A stretch of DNA of 5,266 nt from contig JABFST010000213.1 in NCBI GenBank assembly GCA_013140465.1, positions 1 through 5,266 on the forward strand. Direction: 5' to 3'. Source of the stretch: Methylococcaceae bacterium (GTDB lineage Bacteria > Pseudomonadota > Gammaproteobacteria > Methylococcales > Methylomonadaceae). Numbering within the stretch: the stretch's first letter is position 1; each line of letters opens with the position of its first letter. The position numbers and the translations under genes are program-made. Positions 5,236-5,266 of this stretch are shown here, one piece after another. The notes under the pieces are model-generated. The model did not search any database. It saw only the letters and a program-made list of their open reading frames with translations, and was not told where the DNA came from.

Positions 5236-5266
5236 GAACGGCTGTTCCGCTCAGCGAACGGCTGTT
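5227..5266. repeat. 20-bp tandem repeat, two copies, cut by window end
   Basis: The unit CCGCTCAGCGAACGGCTGTT occurs at 5227-5246 and again, identical, at 5247-5266, the last base of the window. The first nine bases of copy one are the end of the 5190-5235 inverted repeat, so the array seems to have grown by duplication from the hairpin arm. More copies may follow beyond the window. Confidence 0.85.

Larger units (their letters stand above)
4966..5266. other. Gene-free region upstream of recG
   Basis: No complete gene is visible in these 301 bases. In order they contain a 9-codon minus-strand frame abutting recG (4962-4991), six GGG tracts at 4995-5047, a rightward promoter-like pair at 5066-5094, a hairpin at 5093-5121, a small hairpin GACTT/AAGTC (5162-5166, 5172-5176), an 18-bp inverted repeat at 5190-5235 and a 20-bp tandem repeat from 5227 to the end. 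No convincing leftward promoter for recG was found, so recG may be transcribed from further right. Confidence 0.6.

Noticed and set aside
5227..5266. CRISPR array
   Set aside because: The copies are directly adjacent with no spacers, and no cas gene is present.

Overview
The window carries three protein-coding genes typical of a gammaproteobacterium, separated by short spacers unusually rich in palindromes. RecG closely resembles gammaproteobacterial RecG along its whole length, and the first gene is a TgpA-type membrane transglutaminase of Pseudomonas-like architecture. The protein style and the dispersed-palindrome character of the spacers would fit a Methylococcales-type methanotroph, but that placement is inference from general resemblance only. 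No mobile-element gene, tRNA, rRNA or CRISPR array is visible.

Layout: 1-388 is gene-free and holds several stem-loops, including an interlocking set at 240-300 and a perfect 20-bp palindrome at 328-347 just before the first gene. 389-2332 (+) encodes a 647-residue TgpA-like inner-membrane protein with a periplasmic transglutaminase core and a complete Cys-His-Asp triad. The 175-bp spacer 2333-2507 has a 33-nt near-perfect palindrome, then a probable promoter whose -10 overlaps a small dyad, then a good Shine-Dalgarno. 2508-2882 (+) encodes a 124-residue Cys-rich lipoprotein of unknown function. 2887-4965 (-) is recG, convergent with the lipoprotein gene, with only 4 bp between the two stop codons. 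4966-5266 is recG's upstream region: G-tract repeats, a rightward sigma70-like promoter, a 57-codon open frame on the minus strand without a start, an 18-bp inverted repeat and a 20-bp tandem repeat cut by the window end.

Functionally the three genes look unrelated. TgpA acts at the inner membrane and periplasm, the lipoprotein probably at the outer membrane, and RecG on stalled forks and recombination intermediates in the cytoplasm. The usual TgpA partners (MoxR-type AAA ATPase and DUF58 protein) are not in the visible upstream DNA. I do not see a convincing undescribed multi-gene system. The points most worth following are the palindromic intergenic elements, the uncharacterised lipoprotein and the structured leader of tgpA.
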